DNA of 64,000 bases, from assembly GCF_018729455.1 (NCBI RefSeq), contig NZ_JAHHZF010000010.1:194122-258121 (forward strand). Direction: 5' to 3'. The DNA is from Prosthecodimorpha staleyi (GTDB lineage Bacteria > Pseudomonadota > Alphaproteobacteria > Rhizobiales > Ancalomicrobiaceae). The translations under genes were made by a program, and so were the position numbers. The notes below the pieces were generated by a model, which saw nothing but the letters and a program-made list of their open reading frames with translations, searched no databases and was not told the DNA's origin. Positions 16,915 to 26,177 of the stretch are shown one piece after another. Every line of letters starts with the position of its first letter. The stretch's first letter is position 1.

Positions 16915-18291
16915 TCACTGCAGCATATGGGTCATCAGCGCGCGCAATTCCGCCGGCTTGACCGGCTTCAGCATCAGTTCCGCGCTGGAGGCGGCCGCCT
17001 GCTGGGCAACCTCGTCGCCATGGTCGGCGGTGACCACGATGGCCGGAATGTCCCAGCCGAAGCGCCGGCGCAGCACCCGGATCGCCTCTATGCCGGTCCG
17101 GCCGGCATCGAGATGGTAGTCGGCCAGAACCAGATCCGGCGCCCGGCCCTCCGCCTCGAAGGCGGTCACCACCGCGTCGATGCTGCGCCCGGCCGCGACC
17201 CGGCAGGACCAGCGTTCCAGCAGCGCCGTGGTCGCCTCGCGCACCGCCTCGTCGTTCTCGACCAGCGCGACCAGCGCCCCGGACAGGCCGAAGCCTTGCA
17301 GCGAGCGGGTCATCAGGTTCTCCAGAGCCACCGGCAGGACCGGTTCGGCGCGCGGCAGGACCAGCGAGAAGACCGTGCCGCGGCCAACCGTCGAGGTCAG
17401 CGACAGCAGGTGACCGAGCGCACCGACCAGGCGCTGCACGATCGACAGGCCAAGCCCGAGGGCGATCTCGCCATCGTCGGCTTCGGTGCCGCCGCGGTGG
17501 AATTCCTCGAAGATGGCCAGATGCCGGTCGGGCGGGATGCCGGCGCCGGTATCGACCACGTCGATGCGCAGATGGTCGGGTCCGCGTGCCCGCACCCCGA
17601 CCAGCGCACCGCCGCGCTCGGTGTAGCGCAGCGCATTGGAGACCAGATTCTGCAGGATGCGGCGCAGCATGACCGGATCGGTCACCGCCCAGGCGGTGGT
17701 CGGCGCGATCACCAGGCGCAGGCCCTTGCGGCGCGCGATGGGGCGGAAATCCGATTCGAGTGCTGCCAGCACCTCGGCGATCGGCACCGCCGTCAGGTTC
17801 GGCACCATCACGCCGGCATCGAGCTTGGACATGTCGAGCAGCGTGCGCAGCAGGCTCTCGATCGTGTTGAGCGATCGGTCGATCTGGCGGACGAAGCGGC
17901 GGCCCTCCTCGGAGACGCGGGTGTCCGAAAGCGCCGAGACCGACAGGCGTGCCGCATTGACGGGCTGCAGGAGATCGTGGCCGGCCGCCGCCAGGAAACG
18001 CGTCTTGGAGCGGTTGGCCTCTTCGGCGGCATCCTTCGCAGTCTTCAGTTCCTCGTTGGTGCGCTCCAGCTTGCGCAGCGTCCGGGTCAACTCGTCGGTG
18101 CGCTCGCGGATCTGCCGTTCGAGGCCGATCGCCGTCTGGAACAGCGAGAAGGCCGAGCCCTGACTGTCCATCGACCGCTCGACGCGGTCGATCAGCACCG
18201 AATTGACCTTCTCGAGCCGGGCGACCCGCGTCTCGAGTTCCGCGATCCGGACGGCGGCCGGATCGGCAGGCGAGCGACTGCTTTCGCTCAC
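16915..18291 (-). CDS. Hybrid histidine kinase with receiver domain
   Basis: A cytosolic sensor kinase of 458 residues. Residues 15-100 form a coiled coil, with no transmembrane segment. The HisKA box FLAAAGHDLLQP carries His105; the ATPase domain has NLVSNALRY (Asn215/219), DTGAGIPP at 247-254 and LGLGLSIVQRL. A receiver domain follows with phospho-acceptor Asp391 in LADYHLD and Lys442 in LKPV. The layout matches orphan hybrid kinases of the NahK type. The GTG start overlaps the stop of the FIST gene by three bases, so the FIST protein very probably supplies the sensory input. Confidence 0.9.
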   Translation of the reverse strand: MSESSRSPADPAAVRIAELETRVARLEKVNSVLIDRVERSMDSQGSAFSLFQTAIGLERQIRERTDELTRTLRKLERTNEELKTAKDAAEEANRSKTRFLAAAGHDLLQPVNAARLSVSALSDTRVSEEGRRFVRQIDRSLNTIESLLRTLLDMSKLDAGVMVPNLTAVPIAEVLAALESDFRPIARRKGLRLVIAPTTAWAVTDPVMLRRILQNLVSNALRYTERGGALVGVRARGPDHLRIDVVDTGAGIPPDRHLAIFEEFHRGGTEADDGEIALGLGLSIVQRLVGALGHLLSLTSTVGRGTVFSLVLPRAEPVLPVALENLMTRSLQGFGLSGALVALVENDEAVREATTALLERWSCRVAAGRSIDAVVTAFEAEGRAPDLVLADYHLDAGRTGIEAIRVLRRRFGWDIPAIVVTADHGDEVAQQAAASSAELMLKPVKPAELRALMTHMLQ

Positions 18292-19421
18292 CGGAGCGCC
18301 TCCCGGCGTCCGATTGCCACCCCGGTGAAGGTCTGGTTCAGATGCATGGTGCGGTACTGTTCGCCATAAGTGTTGAAGCCGACCACCCTGTGCTTCAGGT
18401 AGAGATCGTTGACCTGCCGGATGACCTGCCGGTTCTGGGCATCGAGGCGGCGCAGTACACAGTCGAAACCGATCAGAGCCTCGATCCCGCCGACCGCCTT
18501 GTCGACCTCGCCGAGGGCGCGGCCGAGCGCACCGACCAGATCGACCGGCCGGGCCGCGGTCAGCACCACGCCGGTATCGATGGCGCAGAAGAAGGACAGG
18601 CTGCCGTCCTCGTTCATCTTCTGGATCGAGCGCGAATAGTATTCGCCGCCGACCCGGACCAGGACCGGATGGGAGGCGAAGGAGAGCGGACCGAGGGTGG
18701 CGCCATCCAGGCCGACCGCCTCCGCATAGGCGAGCGAGGCCGGCTCGGCGTTGATCTCCGACACGGTGCGGGTCTCGCCGTCGCATTCGGTCACGACCAG
18801 CTTCACGTCGGTCGGCTCGAAATGCTCCGAGCGGATCAGTTCGAAGGGGTGGTCGGTGTGGATCAGGACCAGGATCCCGGCATTGTTCCAGGCCCGGCCG
18901 TCGTGGAACACCCAGGTATTGCGGAAATCCAGTCCGTCGCCGCAGGAGCCGCCGACCAGCGGCATGTTGTCCAGACAGCGCTGCAGCGCGGCGACCACCA
19001 CCTCCTCGCGCCGGCACATCCCGTCCAGAAAGGTCATCGCGAAGGTGGCACCCTCGGCAAGGCCGGCGGTCCGGCGGGCGAGGCGCGACTGCAGCGGCCA
19101 GACGATTTCCGGCCCCTGCTCGACCGTGAAGCTGCGCAGGTCCGGCAGGAGTGCGGTTTCGACGACGAAGCCGTCGCGCGGCAGGGCCACGACCACGAGG
19201 CTGCCCTCGTCCAGGCCTTCGGGGCCGATCTCCCCGGCCGTGGTGCCGCCGGCATAACCGATGCCCGGAAACCGCTCCGTCAGCCCGGCCGCAAGGCCGG
19301 CGGGATCATAGACCGGGCTGGCGAAGACCAGCAGGAAGCCGATGGCACCCGGATCGCCGAGAACGCCGGCGATCTGGTCGAGCGCCGTGGACACGCCATC
19401 CGCATGGGCCGACGCGGTCAT
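18288..19421 (-). CDS. FIST domain sensory protein
   Basis: FIST proteins are soluble small-ligand sensors, suspected to bind amino acids or nitric oxide-related signals, often next to kinases or cyclic di-GMP enzymes. The 377 residues show FIST_N (GFLLVFASPVYDPAGLAAGL, GYAGGTTAGEIGPEG, PLVGGSCGDGLDF) and FIST_C (KMNEDGSLSFFCAIDTG, VVGFNTYGEQY, LNQTFTGVAIG). The ATG has GGGGGA four to five bases upstream; an ATG at 19535 would add an alanine/glycine-rich tail and is less likely. The gene is translationally coupled to the downstream histidine kinase. Confidence 0.88.
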   Translation of the reverse strand: MTASAHADGVSTALDQIAGVLGDPGAIGFLLVFASPVYDPAGLAAGLTERFPGIGYAGGTTAGEIGPEGLDEGSLVVVALPRDGFVVETALLPDLRSFTVEQGPEIVWPLQSRLARRTAGLAEGATFAMTFLDGMCRREEVVVAALQRCLDNMPLVGGSCGDGLDFRNTWVFHDGRAWNNAGILVLIHTDHPFELIRSEHFEPTDVKLVVTECDGETRTVSEINAEPASLAYAEAVGLDGATLGPLSFASHPVLVRVGGEYYSRSIQKMNEDGSLSFFCAIDTGVVLTAARPVDLVGALGRALGEVDKAVGGIEALIGFDCVLRRLDAQNRQVIRQVNDLYLKHRVVGFNTYGEQYRTMHLNQTFTGVAIGRREALR

Positions 19422-19911
19422 GATTCCCCCGGACGATCGCGCCGGCCGGGCCGCAACGGCGGTCATGCCGCCGGCAGGGCCGGCCCCGGCGGCGACGCCG
19501 GCCGGACCGGTCGCGATCCCGCTCTCAGCCTTCATATCGTCCGATCCCTGGCGTCTCCCGGCAGCCCGCTTCTGCGTCGCGCCGCCGCCCGGCCGCGTGC
19601 GGGCCGAAAAATGTAACAGATCCGGCGCAGCCGGGCCAAGCCGGCGCCGACCGAAAGTACAATTCCCGCTCGCCGGGGCCGGACATAACCTCCGGCCCGC
19701 ATTGCAGTCGTCGTCTCCGGCAGGCACTGTCGACCCGGCGCGCGGCGTCAGGCAGGGCGCGGGCGATGGCGGCCCTGGGCACAGGGCTCCGTGGGAGACG
19801 GAGCTCCGGTGGGACGGGAGCATCGCGGGGGGACGCGACGGCGGCGCGCCGCAATGCCAAGAGGGATGCCGGCACGACGGCATCTGAATTTGCGTGACGG
19901 GAGGATGTCCG
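19422..19911. other. Divergent intergenic region FIST / cox
   Basis: About 490 bases between the FIST gene and coxG. It should contain the promoters of the signalling pair and of the cox operon. A short AT-rich patch occurs near 19,605-19,620, but no clear -35/-10 pair, operator or RNA gene is recognised. Confidence 0.5.
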
Positions 19912-20640
19912 ATGGAAATGTCCGGCGAGTACCGGATCCCCGCCCCGCGGGAGAAGGTTTGGGCGGCGCTCAACGACCCTGCGATCCTGAAGGCCTGCAT
20001 TCCCGGCTGCGAAAGCCTGGACATGGCTTCGCCGACCGAGATGACCGCCAAGGTCGTGGCCAAGATCGGCCCCGTGAAGGCGACCTTCACCGGCAAGGTT
20101 CATCTCAACGACATCGTGCCGCCGGAGAGCTACACGATCTCCGGCGAGGGCCAGGGCGGCGTCGCCGGCTTCGCCAAGGGCGGCGCCGACGTGAAGCTGA
20201 CGCCGGACGGCGCCGGCACGCTGCTGGTCTACCACGCCAAGGCGCAGATCGGCGGCAAGCTTGCTCAACTCGGCGCGCGGCTGATCGATTCCACCGCCAA
20301 GATGATGGCCGACCAGTTCTTCGCGAAATTCGCCGAACTGGCCGGCGGCGGTGCCGAGGACGAAGCCGACACTGCCCCGGCCGCCGCAGCGGGCGCAGCC
20401 GCGGCGGTCTCCGCCGCGCCGGCACCGGCTGGCACTGCGGCTTCGGCGGCTTCGGCAGCCCCGGCTCCGGCGGCAACGCCCGCGGCCGCGCCGCGGACCA
20501 GCGCCTCCCCGGCCGGCGCCGCGACCCCGTCGGCCAAGTCCGGCGGGATCCCGTCGGCCAAGTCCGGCGGGATCCCGTCGTGGATCTGGATCGTCGCGGC
20601 CCTTGCGCTGGCGCTGATCGTTTGGAAACTTAAGGCCTGA
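19912..20640 (+). CDS. coxG: CoxG family protein, membrane-anchored
   Basis: CoxG proteins anchor carbon monoxide dehydrogenase to the cytoplasmic membrane and are thought to help feed electrons to the quinone pool. Residues 1-150 are the SRPBCC-type CoxG domain (SGEYRIPAPREKVWAALNDP, LKACIPGCE, GGKLAQLGARLID). Then comes an Ala/Pro-rich linker of about 65 residues, two copies of SAKSGGIP encoded by a perfect 24-base direct repeat (20,529-20,576), and a C-terminal membrane helix (WIWIVAALALALIVW). The ATG is preceded by GGGAGG at eight bases. It is first in the order G-S-L-M. Confidence 0.88.
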   Translation: MEMSGEYRIPAPREKVWAALNDPAILKACIPGCESLDMASPTEMTAKVVAKIGPVKATFTGKVHLNDIVPPESYTISGEGQGGVAGFAKGGADVKLTPDGAGTLLVYHAKAQIGGKLAQLGARLIDSTAKMMADQFFAKFAELAGGGAEDEADTAPAAAAGAAAAVSAAPAPAGTAASAASAAPAPAATPAAAPRTSASPAGAATPSAKSGGIPSAKSGGIPSWIWIVAALALALIVWKLKA

Positions 20641-20741
20641 CGGCGGTCTCGCGCCCGGGAGGGCGGGATCGATCGACAGGCAGACAACGACCGTGAGCCC
20701 GAAGGGCGACGGCGCCCCGGGCCAGATAGGGAGGAGTTCGA

Positions 20742-21227
20742 ATGACGACCGTTTCCATGACGGTGAACGGGCGGCAGGTCTCGGCGGATGTCGAGGACCG
20801 TACGCTGCTCGTCGACTACCTGCGCAATGCGATCAACCTGACCGGCACGCATGTCGGCTGCGACACCTCGCAGTGCGGCGCCTGCGTGGTCCATGTCGAC
20901 GGCCGCGCCGTCAAGTCCTGCACCATGCTGGCCGTCCAGGCGTCCGGCTCGGCGGTGACCACCATCGAGGGTCTCGCCACCGGCGACGAGCTGCACCCGG
21001 TCCAGGCCGCGTTCCGCGAACATCATGGCCTGCAGTGCGGATTCTGTACGCCCGGCATGATCATGACGGCGGTCGACATGATCCGGCGTCACGGCGGCCA
21101 GCTCGACGAGGCGACCGTCCGGCACGAGCTGGAAGGCAACATCTGTCGCTGCACGGGCTACCACAATATCGTGAAGGCCATTCTGGACGCCGCCGCCAAG
21201 ATGCAGATGCCGGCCGCCGCCGAGTAA
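20742..21227 (+). CDS. coxS: Carbon monoxide dehydrogenase-like small (2Fe-2S) subunit
   Basis: Electron-transfer subunit of a molybdenum hydroxylase. Its 161 residues bind two 2Fe-2S clusters: a ferredoxin-type site with Cys40, 45, 48 and 60, and a C-terminal four-helix site with Cys99, 102, 135 and 137 (QCGFCTPGM and ICRCTGY). GGGAGGAG lies before the ATG. It is followed by coxL after about 235 bases. The sequence matches the xanthine dehydrogenase family small subunit; assignment to CO rather than another substrate depends on the large subunit. Confidence 0.93.
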   Translation: MTTVSMTVNGRQVSADVEDRTLLVDYLRNAINLTGTHVGCDTSQCGACVVHVDGRAVKSCTMLAVQASGSAVTTIEGLATGDELHPVQAAFREHHGLQCGFCTPGMIMTAVDMIRRHGGQLDEATVRHELEGNICRCTGYHNIVKAILDAAAKMQMPAAAE

Positions 21228-21462
21228 CGGCGCGCGAGCGGTCGACCGGTCCGGTCGCCGGACCCGCCTGGCCCGCGCGCCGATCGTTCGGCGACACGGG
21301 TGGCGGTTCTGGGAGGCCGCCCAGCCGAAGGCGCGGGTGATCGCGCGCGGGGCGCGGGCGGGTCCGGGGCCGTGAACGGCCGACATGCGACTGCACTGGC
21401 CATGCGAACAAGCCGACGGTCATGTCGGCAATATTGGGATCGGTCCTGGGAGGGACGATATC

Positions 21463-23817
21463 ATGGGTATGGAAGGGATCGGACAGCGCGTCGTCCGCAA
21501 GGAAGACAAGCGCTTCATCACCGGTAAGGGCAAGTATACCGACGACGTGAAGCTGGTCGGCATGACGCACGCCCATTTCGTGCGCTCGCCCCACGCCCAC
21601 GCCAAGGTCGTTTCGATCGATTCCGCCGCCGCCCTGGCCATGCCGGGCGTGATCGCGGTGCTGACCGGCGCCGAACTGGTCGCCGACCGCATCGGCAACC
21701 TGATCTGCGGCTGGATGGTCCATTCCAAGGACGGCAGCCCGATGAAGATGGGCGCCTATCCGGCCATGGCGCCGGAGACGGTGCGCTATGTCGGCCAGGC
21801 GGTCGCGGTGGTGATCGCCGAGACCAAGAACCAGGCCCGCGATGCGGCGGAAGCGGTCGCGGTCGAGTATGAGGAACTGCCGGCGGCCACCACCGTCGCC
21901 GCCGCGCTGGCCCCCGACGCGCCGCAGCTGCACCCGGAAGCGGCCGGCAACCGCGTTTACGAATGGTCGATCGGCGACAAGGCCGCGACCGAAGCCGCCT
22001 TCTCGGGTGCCGCCCATGTGGTGTCGATGGACATCACCAACAACCGCCTCGTCCCGAATCCGATGGAGCCCCGCTCGGCGGTGGCCAACTACGATTCCGG
22101 CGACGACGCGCTGACGCTCTGGACCACCTCGCAGAACCCGCATGTGGCCCGGCTGGTGCTCTCGGCCTTCTACAACATCGCCCCGGAACACAAGCTGCGC
22201 GTGATCGCGCCGGATGTCGGTGGCGGCTTCGGCTCGAAGATCTACATCTATCCGGAAGAGATCGTCTGCCTCTGGGCGGCGCGCAAGGTCAACCGGCCGA
22301 TCAAGTGGACCTCGGACCGCACCGAGGCCTTCCTGACCGATGCCCACGGCCGCGACCACATCTCCAAGGCCGAGATGGCCTTCGATGCCGACCACAAGAT
22401 CCTCGGCCTGCGCGTCCACACCTACGCGAATTTCGGCGCCTACATGTCGCTGTTCTCGTCGTCGGTGCCGACCTATCTCTACGCCACGCTGCTCTCCGGG
22501 CAGTATGTCATCCCGGCCATCTATGCCGAGGTCGACGGCGTCTACACCAACACGGTGCCGGTCGACGCCTATCGCGGCGCGGGCCGCCCCGAGGCGACCT
22601 ATCTGCTCGAGCGCATGATGGAGACCGCGGCGCGTCAGTTCGGCCTCGATCCGACCGATCTGCGGCGCAAGAACTTCATCACGAGCTTCCCGTACCAGAC
22701 GCCGGTCATCATGACCTACGACGCCGGCGACTATAACGCCTCGCTCGACGCGGCCCTGAAGGCGGTCGACTATGCCGGCTTCCCGGCCCGCAAGGCGGCG
22801 GCGGCGGCGCGCGGCAAGCTGCGCGGCATCGGCTTCTCCTGCTACATCGAAGCCTGCGGCATCGCCCCGTCCAAGGCGGTCGGCTCGCTCGGCGCCGGCG
22901 TCGGCCTGTGGGAATCGGCGGAAGTGCGCGTCAACCCGGTCGGCACCGTCGAGGTCCTGACCGGCTCGCACAGCCACGGCCAGGGCCACGAGACCACCTT
23001 CGCGCAGCTCATCTCCGAGCGGCTCGGCATCGGCATCGACCAGGTTTCGATCGTCCACGGTGACACCGACAAGGTGCAGTTCGGCATGGGCACCTACGGC
23101 TCGCGCTCCGGCGCGGTCGGCATGTCGGCCATCGTCAAGGCGATGGACAAGGTCGAGGCCAAGGCGCGCAAGATCGCCGCGCATCTGATGGAAGCCGCCG
23201 AGGGCGACATCGTCATCGAGGGCGGCGAGTTCAAGGTCGCCGGCACCGACAAGAAGATGCCCTTCGCGCTGGTCGCGCTGGCCGCCTATACCGGCCACAA
23301 CCTGCCGGACGGCATGGAGCCGGGCCTGAAGGAAGGCGCCTTCTACGATCCGACCAACTTCACCTTCCCGGCCGGCACCTATGTGTGCGAGGTCGAGATC
23401 GATGCCGATACCGGCAAGACCGAGGTGGTCAACTTCGTCGCCGCCGACGATTTCGGGCGCATGATCAACCCGATGATCGTCGAGGGTCAGGTCCATGGCG
23501 GTCTCGCCCAGGGCATCGGCCAGGCACTGCTGGAAGGCACGGTCTATTCGGACGACGGTCAGCTGATGACCGCCTCCTACATGGACTACTGCATGCCGCG
23601 CGCGGACGACCTGCCGTCCTTCGACCTGCACCACACCACGACCCTGTGCCCGGGCAATCCGCTCGGCATCAAGGGCTGCGGCGAGGCGGGCGCGATCGGC
23701 TCGCCGCCGGCGGTGATCAATGCGATCACCGACGCGATCGGCCACAACGACATGTCCATGCCGGCGACCCCGGCCAAGGTCTGGGCCGCGATCCACGGCC
23801 GGGCCGCTGCAGAGTGA
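21463..23817 (+). CDS. coxL: Form II CO dehydrogenase-like molybdopterin large subunit
   Basis: Molybdenum-binding catalytic subunit of 784 residues. Molybdopterin-contact motifs include GGGFGSK at 253-259, and the C-terminal [10 protein letters not shown] holds the catalytic glutamate. The active-site loop is [10 protein letters not shown] at 369-378, the form II signature; the form I loop AYxCSFR of proven high-affinity CO oxidisers is absent. Form II enzymes are widespread in Hyphomicrobiales, and their true substrate is debated. The order S-L-M is also that of form II clusters. The ATG has GGGAGG nine bases upstream. Confidence 0.93.
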   Translation: MGMEGIGQRVVRKEDKRFITGKGKYTDDVKLVGMTHAHFVRSPHAHAKVVSIDSAAALAMPGVIAVLTGAELVADRIGNLICGWMVHSKDGSPMKMGAYPAMAPETVRYVGQAVAVVIAETKNQARDAAEAVAVEYEELPAATTVAAALAPDAPQLHPEAAGNRVYEWSIGDKAATEAAFSGAAHVVSMDITNNRLVPNPMEPRSAVANYDSGDDALTLWTTSQNPHVARLVLSAFYNIAPEHKLRVIAPDVGGGFGSKIYIYPEEIVCLWAARKVNRPIKWTSDRTEAFLTDAHGRDHISKAEMAFDADHKILGLRVHTYANFGAYMSLFSSSVPTYLYATLLSGQYVIPAIYAEVDGVYTNTVPVDAYRGAGRPEATYLLERMMETAARQFGLDPTDLRRKNFITSFPYQTPVIMTYDAGDYNASLDAALKAVDYAGFPARKAAAAARGKLRGIGFSCYIEACGIAPSKAVGSLGAGVGLWESAEVRVNPVGTVEVLTGSHSHGQGHETTFAQLISERLGIGIDQVSIVHGDTDKVQFGMGTYGSRSGAVGMSAIVKAMDKVEAKARKIAAHLMEAAEGDIVIEGGEFKVAGTDKKMPFALVALAAYTGHNLPDGMEPGLKEGAFYDPTNFTFPAGTYVCEVEIDADTGKTEVVNFVAADDFGRMINPMIVEGQVHGGLAQGIGQALLEGTVYSDDGQLMTASYMDYCMPRADDLPSFDLHHTTTLCPGNPLGIKGCGEAGAIGSPPAVINAITDAIGHNDMSMPATPAKVWAAIHGRAAAE

Positions 23818-23829
23818 TCTGATCCCGTC

Positions 23830-23854
23830 TGGCCGCCGGCACCCCCGGCGGCCA
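23830..23854 (+). terminator. Intercistronic hairpin between coxL and coxM
   Basis: Perfect 10-pair stem TGGCCGCCGG / CCGGCGGCCA with loop CACCC, eleven bases after the coxL stop. Only TTCTCCC follows, so it may stabilise the upstream mRNA or attenuate coxM rather than end transcription fully. Confidence 0.45.
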
Positions 23855-23941
23855 TTCTCCCATTCCCGGCGCCCGCCGCGCGCGCTCTCGGATCTGCCGA
23901 GACCCCGGCCGGACGCGGAACCGAACGTTCCGGAGGACAGC

Positions 23942-24742
23942 ATGTACGCCACCAATTTCAGCCGCGCCGCGAATCTCGCCGACGCCAGTGCCAAGATGGG
24001 CGCGGCCACCGACGGCAAGTATCTGGCCGGCGGCCAGACCCTGATCCCGACCATGAAGCAGCGCCTCGCCGCGCCGAGCGACCTGATCGACCTGACCCGC
24101 ATCCCGGATCTCTCCGGCATCAAGGCCGATGCCGACACCGTCACGATCGGCGCCGCCACGCGCCACTACGATGTCGCCACCTCGGCCACCGTTCGCGGTG
24201 CCATCCCGGCCATCGCGGCGCTCGCCGCCGGCATCGGCGATCCGGCCGTGCGCCACATGGGCACGATCGGCGGTTCGATCGCCAACAACGACCCGGCTGC
24301 CGACTATCCGGCCGCCGTACTGGCGCTCGGCGCCGGCATCATCACCGACAAGCGCACCATCTTCGCAGAAGCCTGGTTCCAGGGCCTGTTCTCGACGGCG
24401 CTCGGCACGGACGAGATCGTCAAGGCGATCCAGTTCCCGATCCCCGCCAAGGCGGCCTACGCCAAGTTCCCGAACCCGGCCTCGCGCTATGCGCTGGCCG
24501 GCGTCTTCGTCGCCAAGATGAAGAACGGTTCGGTCCGCGTCGCCGCGACCGGCGTCGGCGAGGGCGGCGTGCTGCGCTTCCCGGCGCTCGAAGCCGCCCT
24601 GCAGGCCAACTGGTCGGCCGCCGCCATCGCCAACGTCGCCGTCTCGCCGGAAGGCCTGCTCTCCGACATCCACGGCTCGGCCGAATACCGCGCCAACCTG
24701 ATCAATGTCATGGCCCGCCGGGCCGTGGCTGCCGCCGGCTGA
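23942..24742 (+). CDS. coxM: CO dehydrogenase-like medium (FAD) subunit
   Basis: FAD-binding subunit of 266 residues that passes electrons from the iron-sulfur subunit to the acceptor. The pyrophosphate-binding signatures of the vanillyl-alcohol-oxidase fold are AGGQTLIP at residues 29-36 and TIGGSIANNDPAADYPAA from 108. GGAGGA precedes the ATG at normal spacing. It is last in the cox order G-S-L-M and is followed by a long hairpin. No maturation genes (coxD, E, F) are in the window; they may lie elsewhere. Confidence 0.94.
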   Translation: MYATNFSRAANLADASAKMGAATDGKYLAGGQTLIPTMKQRLAAPSDLIDLTRIPDLSGIKADADTVTIGAATRHYDVATSATVRGAIPAIAALAAGIGDPAVRHMGTIGGSIANNDPAADYPAAVLALGAGIITDKRTIFAEAWFQGLFSTALGTDEIVKAIQFPIPAKAAYAKFPNPASRYALAGVFVAKMKNGSVRVAATGVGEGGVLRFPALEAALQANWSAAAIANVAVSPEGLLSDIHGSAEYRANLINVMARRAVAAAG

Positions 24743-24771
24743 GAACGCCGTACCGCGGAATGGCGATCCTC

Positions 24772-24799
24772 GAAGCCGCCCGGCCCGCCGGGCGGCTTC
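24772..24799. terminator. Bidirectional terminator between coxM and cbiD
   Basis: A perfect 13-base inverted repeat (GAAGCCGCCCGGC / GCCGGGCGGCTTC) with two central bases, followed on the plus strand by TTGC. It lies between two convergent genes and can fold in either transcript. Confidence 0.65.
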
Positions 24800-24841
24800 T
24801 TGCATCGGGACAGGGGGCGGGTCCGCGCCCGGCGCCGACCG

Positions 24842-26053
24842 TCAGTCGACCGTACGGAACCCGGTCTCGGCGACGAGGCCGCCCTGCCGGTCGAACACCA
24901 CGATCTCCAGCGCGATGCCGGTCCCGACCAAGGGCCGCGCCGCCGTCGCCCAAGCCGCCTCCGCGACGAGACGGCCGAGATCGAGGCTGGCGGCCCGCGC
25001 CATCTCCATGACTTCGAGCGCGCTGTTGGCACCCCGCGCGGCGGCGACCAGGTCGGCCGCGGCACCGGCCTCGGCAAGGCGTCCGGCCAGCCAGTCGAGA
25101 TCGACGGCGCCGCGCTTGGAATGGAGATCCAGGAGGCCCTGGCCGAGCTTGGCCATCTTGGCGAAGCCGCCGCACACCGTGACCCGGGCGACCGGGTGGG
25201 CGCGAATGTATTTCAGCATGCCGCCGACGAAGTCGCCCATGTCGATCAGCTGGACCTCGTCGAGCCCGTGCAAGACCCGCACTGCATCCTCCGAGGTCGA
25301 TCCGGTCGAACCCGCGACGTGATCGAAGCCCATGGCGCGCGCCACATCGATGCCGCGGTGGATCGAGTGGATCCAGGCCGCGCAGGAATAGGGCACGACG
25401 ATCCCGGTCGTCCCCAGGATCGACAGCCCGCCGACGATGCCGAGCCGGCCGTTGAGCGTGCGCTCGGCCAGCCGCGCGCCGCCCGGGATGGCAATCTCGA
25501 TCTCGACATCCCCCGACACAACATCGCCCGACACAACGTCGCCCGATAGAACATCGCCGGAGCGGCCGAGCCGGCCGGCGACCTCGGCGATCGCCTCGCG
25601 CATCATCCGCCGCGGCACCGGGTTGATCGCCGGCTCGCCCGGCGGGATCGGCAGGCCCGGCCGGGTCACCGTGCCGACGCCCTCGCCGGCCCTGAAGGTC
25701 ACCCCGGACCCGACCGGACCGAAGCGCAAAGTGGCGGTGACCAGCGCGCCATGGGTCACGTCCGGATCGTCGCCCGCATCCTTGACAATGCCGGCCCGGG
25801 CCCAGCCGGCCCCATGCTCCTGCAGGGCCAATGTGAAGGCGGGCGTCTCGCCGCCGGGCAGCCGGATCGACACGGGGTCCGGGAAGGCGCCGGTCAGCAG
25901 CGCCTCGCAGGCGGCCTTGGCGGCGGCGGTCGCGCAGGCGCCCGTGGTCCAGCCGCGGCGCAACGCGGTGCCGGCCGGCGGCTCGCCCGTCTCGAGCGTC
26001 GGGTCCGGCGTCGCATCCGCGTCGTTCGGGTCGGGATTTGCGCTTTCGTCCAT
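24842..26053 (-). CDS. cbiD: Cobalt-precorrin-5B C1-methyltransferase
   Basis: Methylates C1 of the corrin ring during cobalamin synthesis. Signatures are LRRGWTTGACATAAAKAA near residue 31, GEGVGTVTRPGLPIPPGEPAINPVPRRM, GGLSILGTTGIVVPYS and VTVCGGFAKMAKLGQG. The 403 residues are somewhat longer than usual because of an acidic N-terminal tail and an insertion of four SGDV-type pentapeptides encoded by four 15-base units at 25,502-25,561. The ribosome site GGAGAG lies six bases before the ATG, inside a hairpin loop. It is divergent from cobA. Confidence 0.94.
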   Translation of the reverse strand: MDESANPDPNDADATPDPTLETGEPPAGTALRRGWTTGACATAAAKAACEALLTGAFPDPVSIRLPGGETPAFTLALQEHGAGWARAGIVKDAGDDPDVTHGALVTATLRFGPVGSGVTFRAGEGVGTVTRPGLPIPPGEPAINPVPRRMMREAIAEVAGRLGRSGDVLSGDVVSGDVVSGDVEIEIAIPGGARLAERTLNGRLGIVGGLSILGTTGIVVPYSCAAWIHSIHRGIDVARAMGFDHVAGSTGSTSEDAVRVLHGLDEVQLIDMGDFVGGMLKYIRAHPVARVTVCGGFAKMAKLGQGLLDLHSKRGAVDLDWLAGRLAEAGAAADLVAAARGANSALEVMEMARAASLDLGRLVAEAAWATAARPLVGTGIALEIVVFDRQGGLVAETGFRTVD

Positions 26054-26097
26054 CGGCTTCTCTCCTATAAGAAGCCGGATGCCGGGCAAAGCCGGCA
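26054..26097 (-). promoter_or_regulatory. cbiD leader hairpins, one holding the ribosome binding site
   Basis: CGGCTTC and GAAGCCG (26,054-26,060 and 26,071-26,077) can pair as a seven-base stem directly against the cbiD start codon; the ten-base loop contains the GGAGA ribosome site. A second stem, TGCCGG / CCGGCA (26,080-26,097), lies just upstream in the leader. No cobalamin riboswitch signature is seen. Translational control is inferred. Confidence 0.5.
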
Positions 26098-26177
26098 GAG
26101 GGCCATTTGCCGCGCCGGCACCACCGCCGTCGAAAGGCCCGTCCCCTCTCCATACGCCAAGACACCCGACCGAACCG

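Noticed and set aside
16915-19017. Histidine kinase frame extended upstream to about 700 codons
   Set aside because: The extra N-terminal part lies over the FIST gene in another frame and reads as Arg/Pro/Gly-rich noise; the GTG overlapping the FIST stop is a better start.
21463-23817. Form I (proven CO-oxidising) dehydrogenase
   Set aside because: The form I loop AYxCSFR is absent; the loop reads AYRGAGR and the gene order is S-L-M.
21061-24159. Very long open frame (about 1,030 codons) on the minus strand across the cox genes
   Set aside because: It mirrors coxS, coxL and coxM on the coding strand, is rich in Arg, Gly, Asp and His, and shows no domain. Such antisense frames are normal in GC-rich DNA.
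26054-26177. Cobalamin riboswitch upstream of cbiD or cobA
   Set aside because: The B12 box and the conserved riboswitch core were looked for on both strands and not found; only simple hairpins are present.
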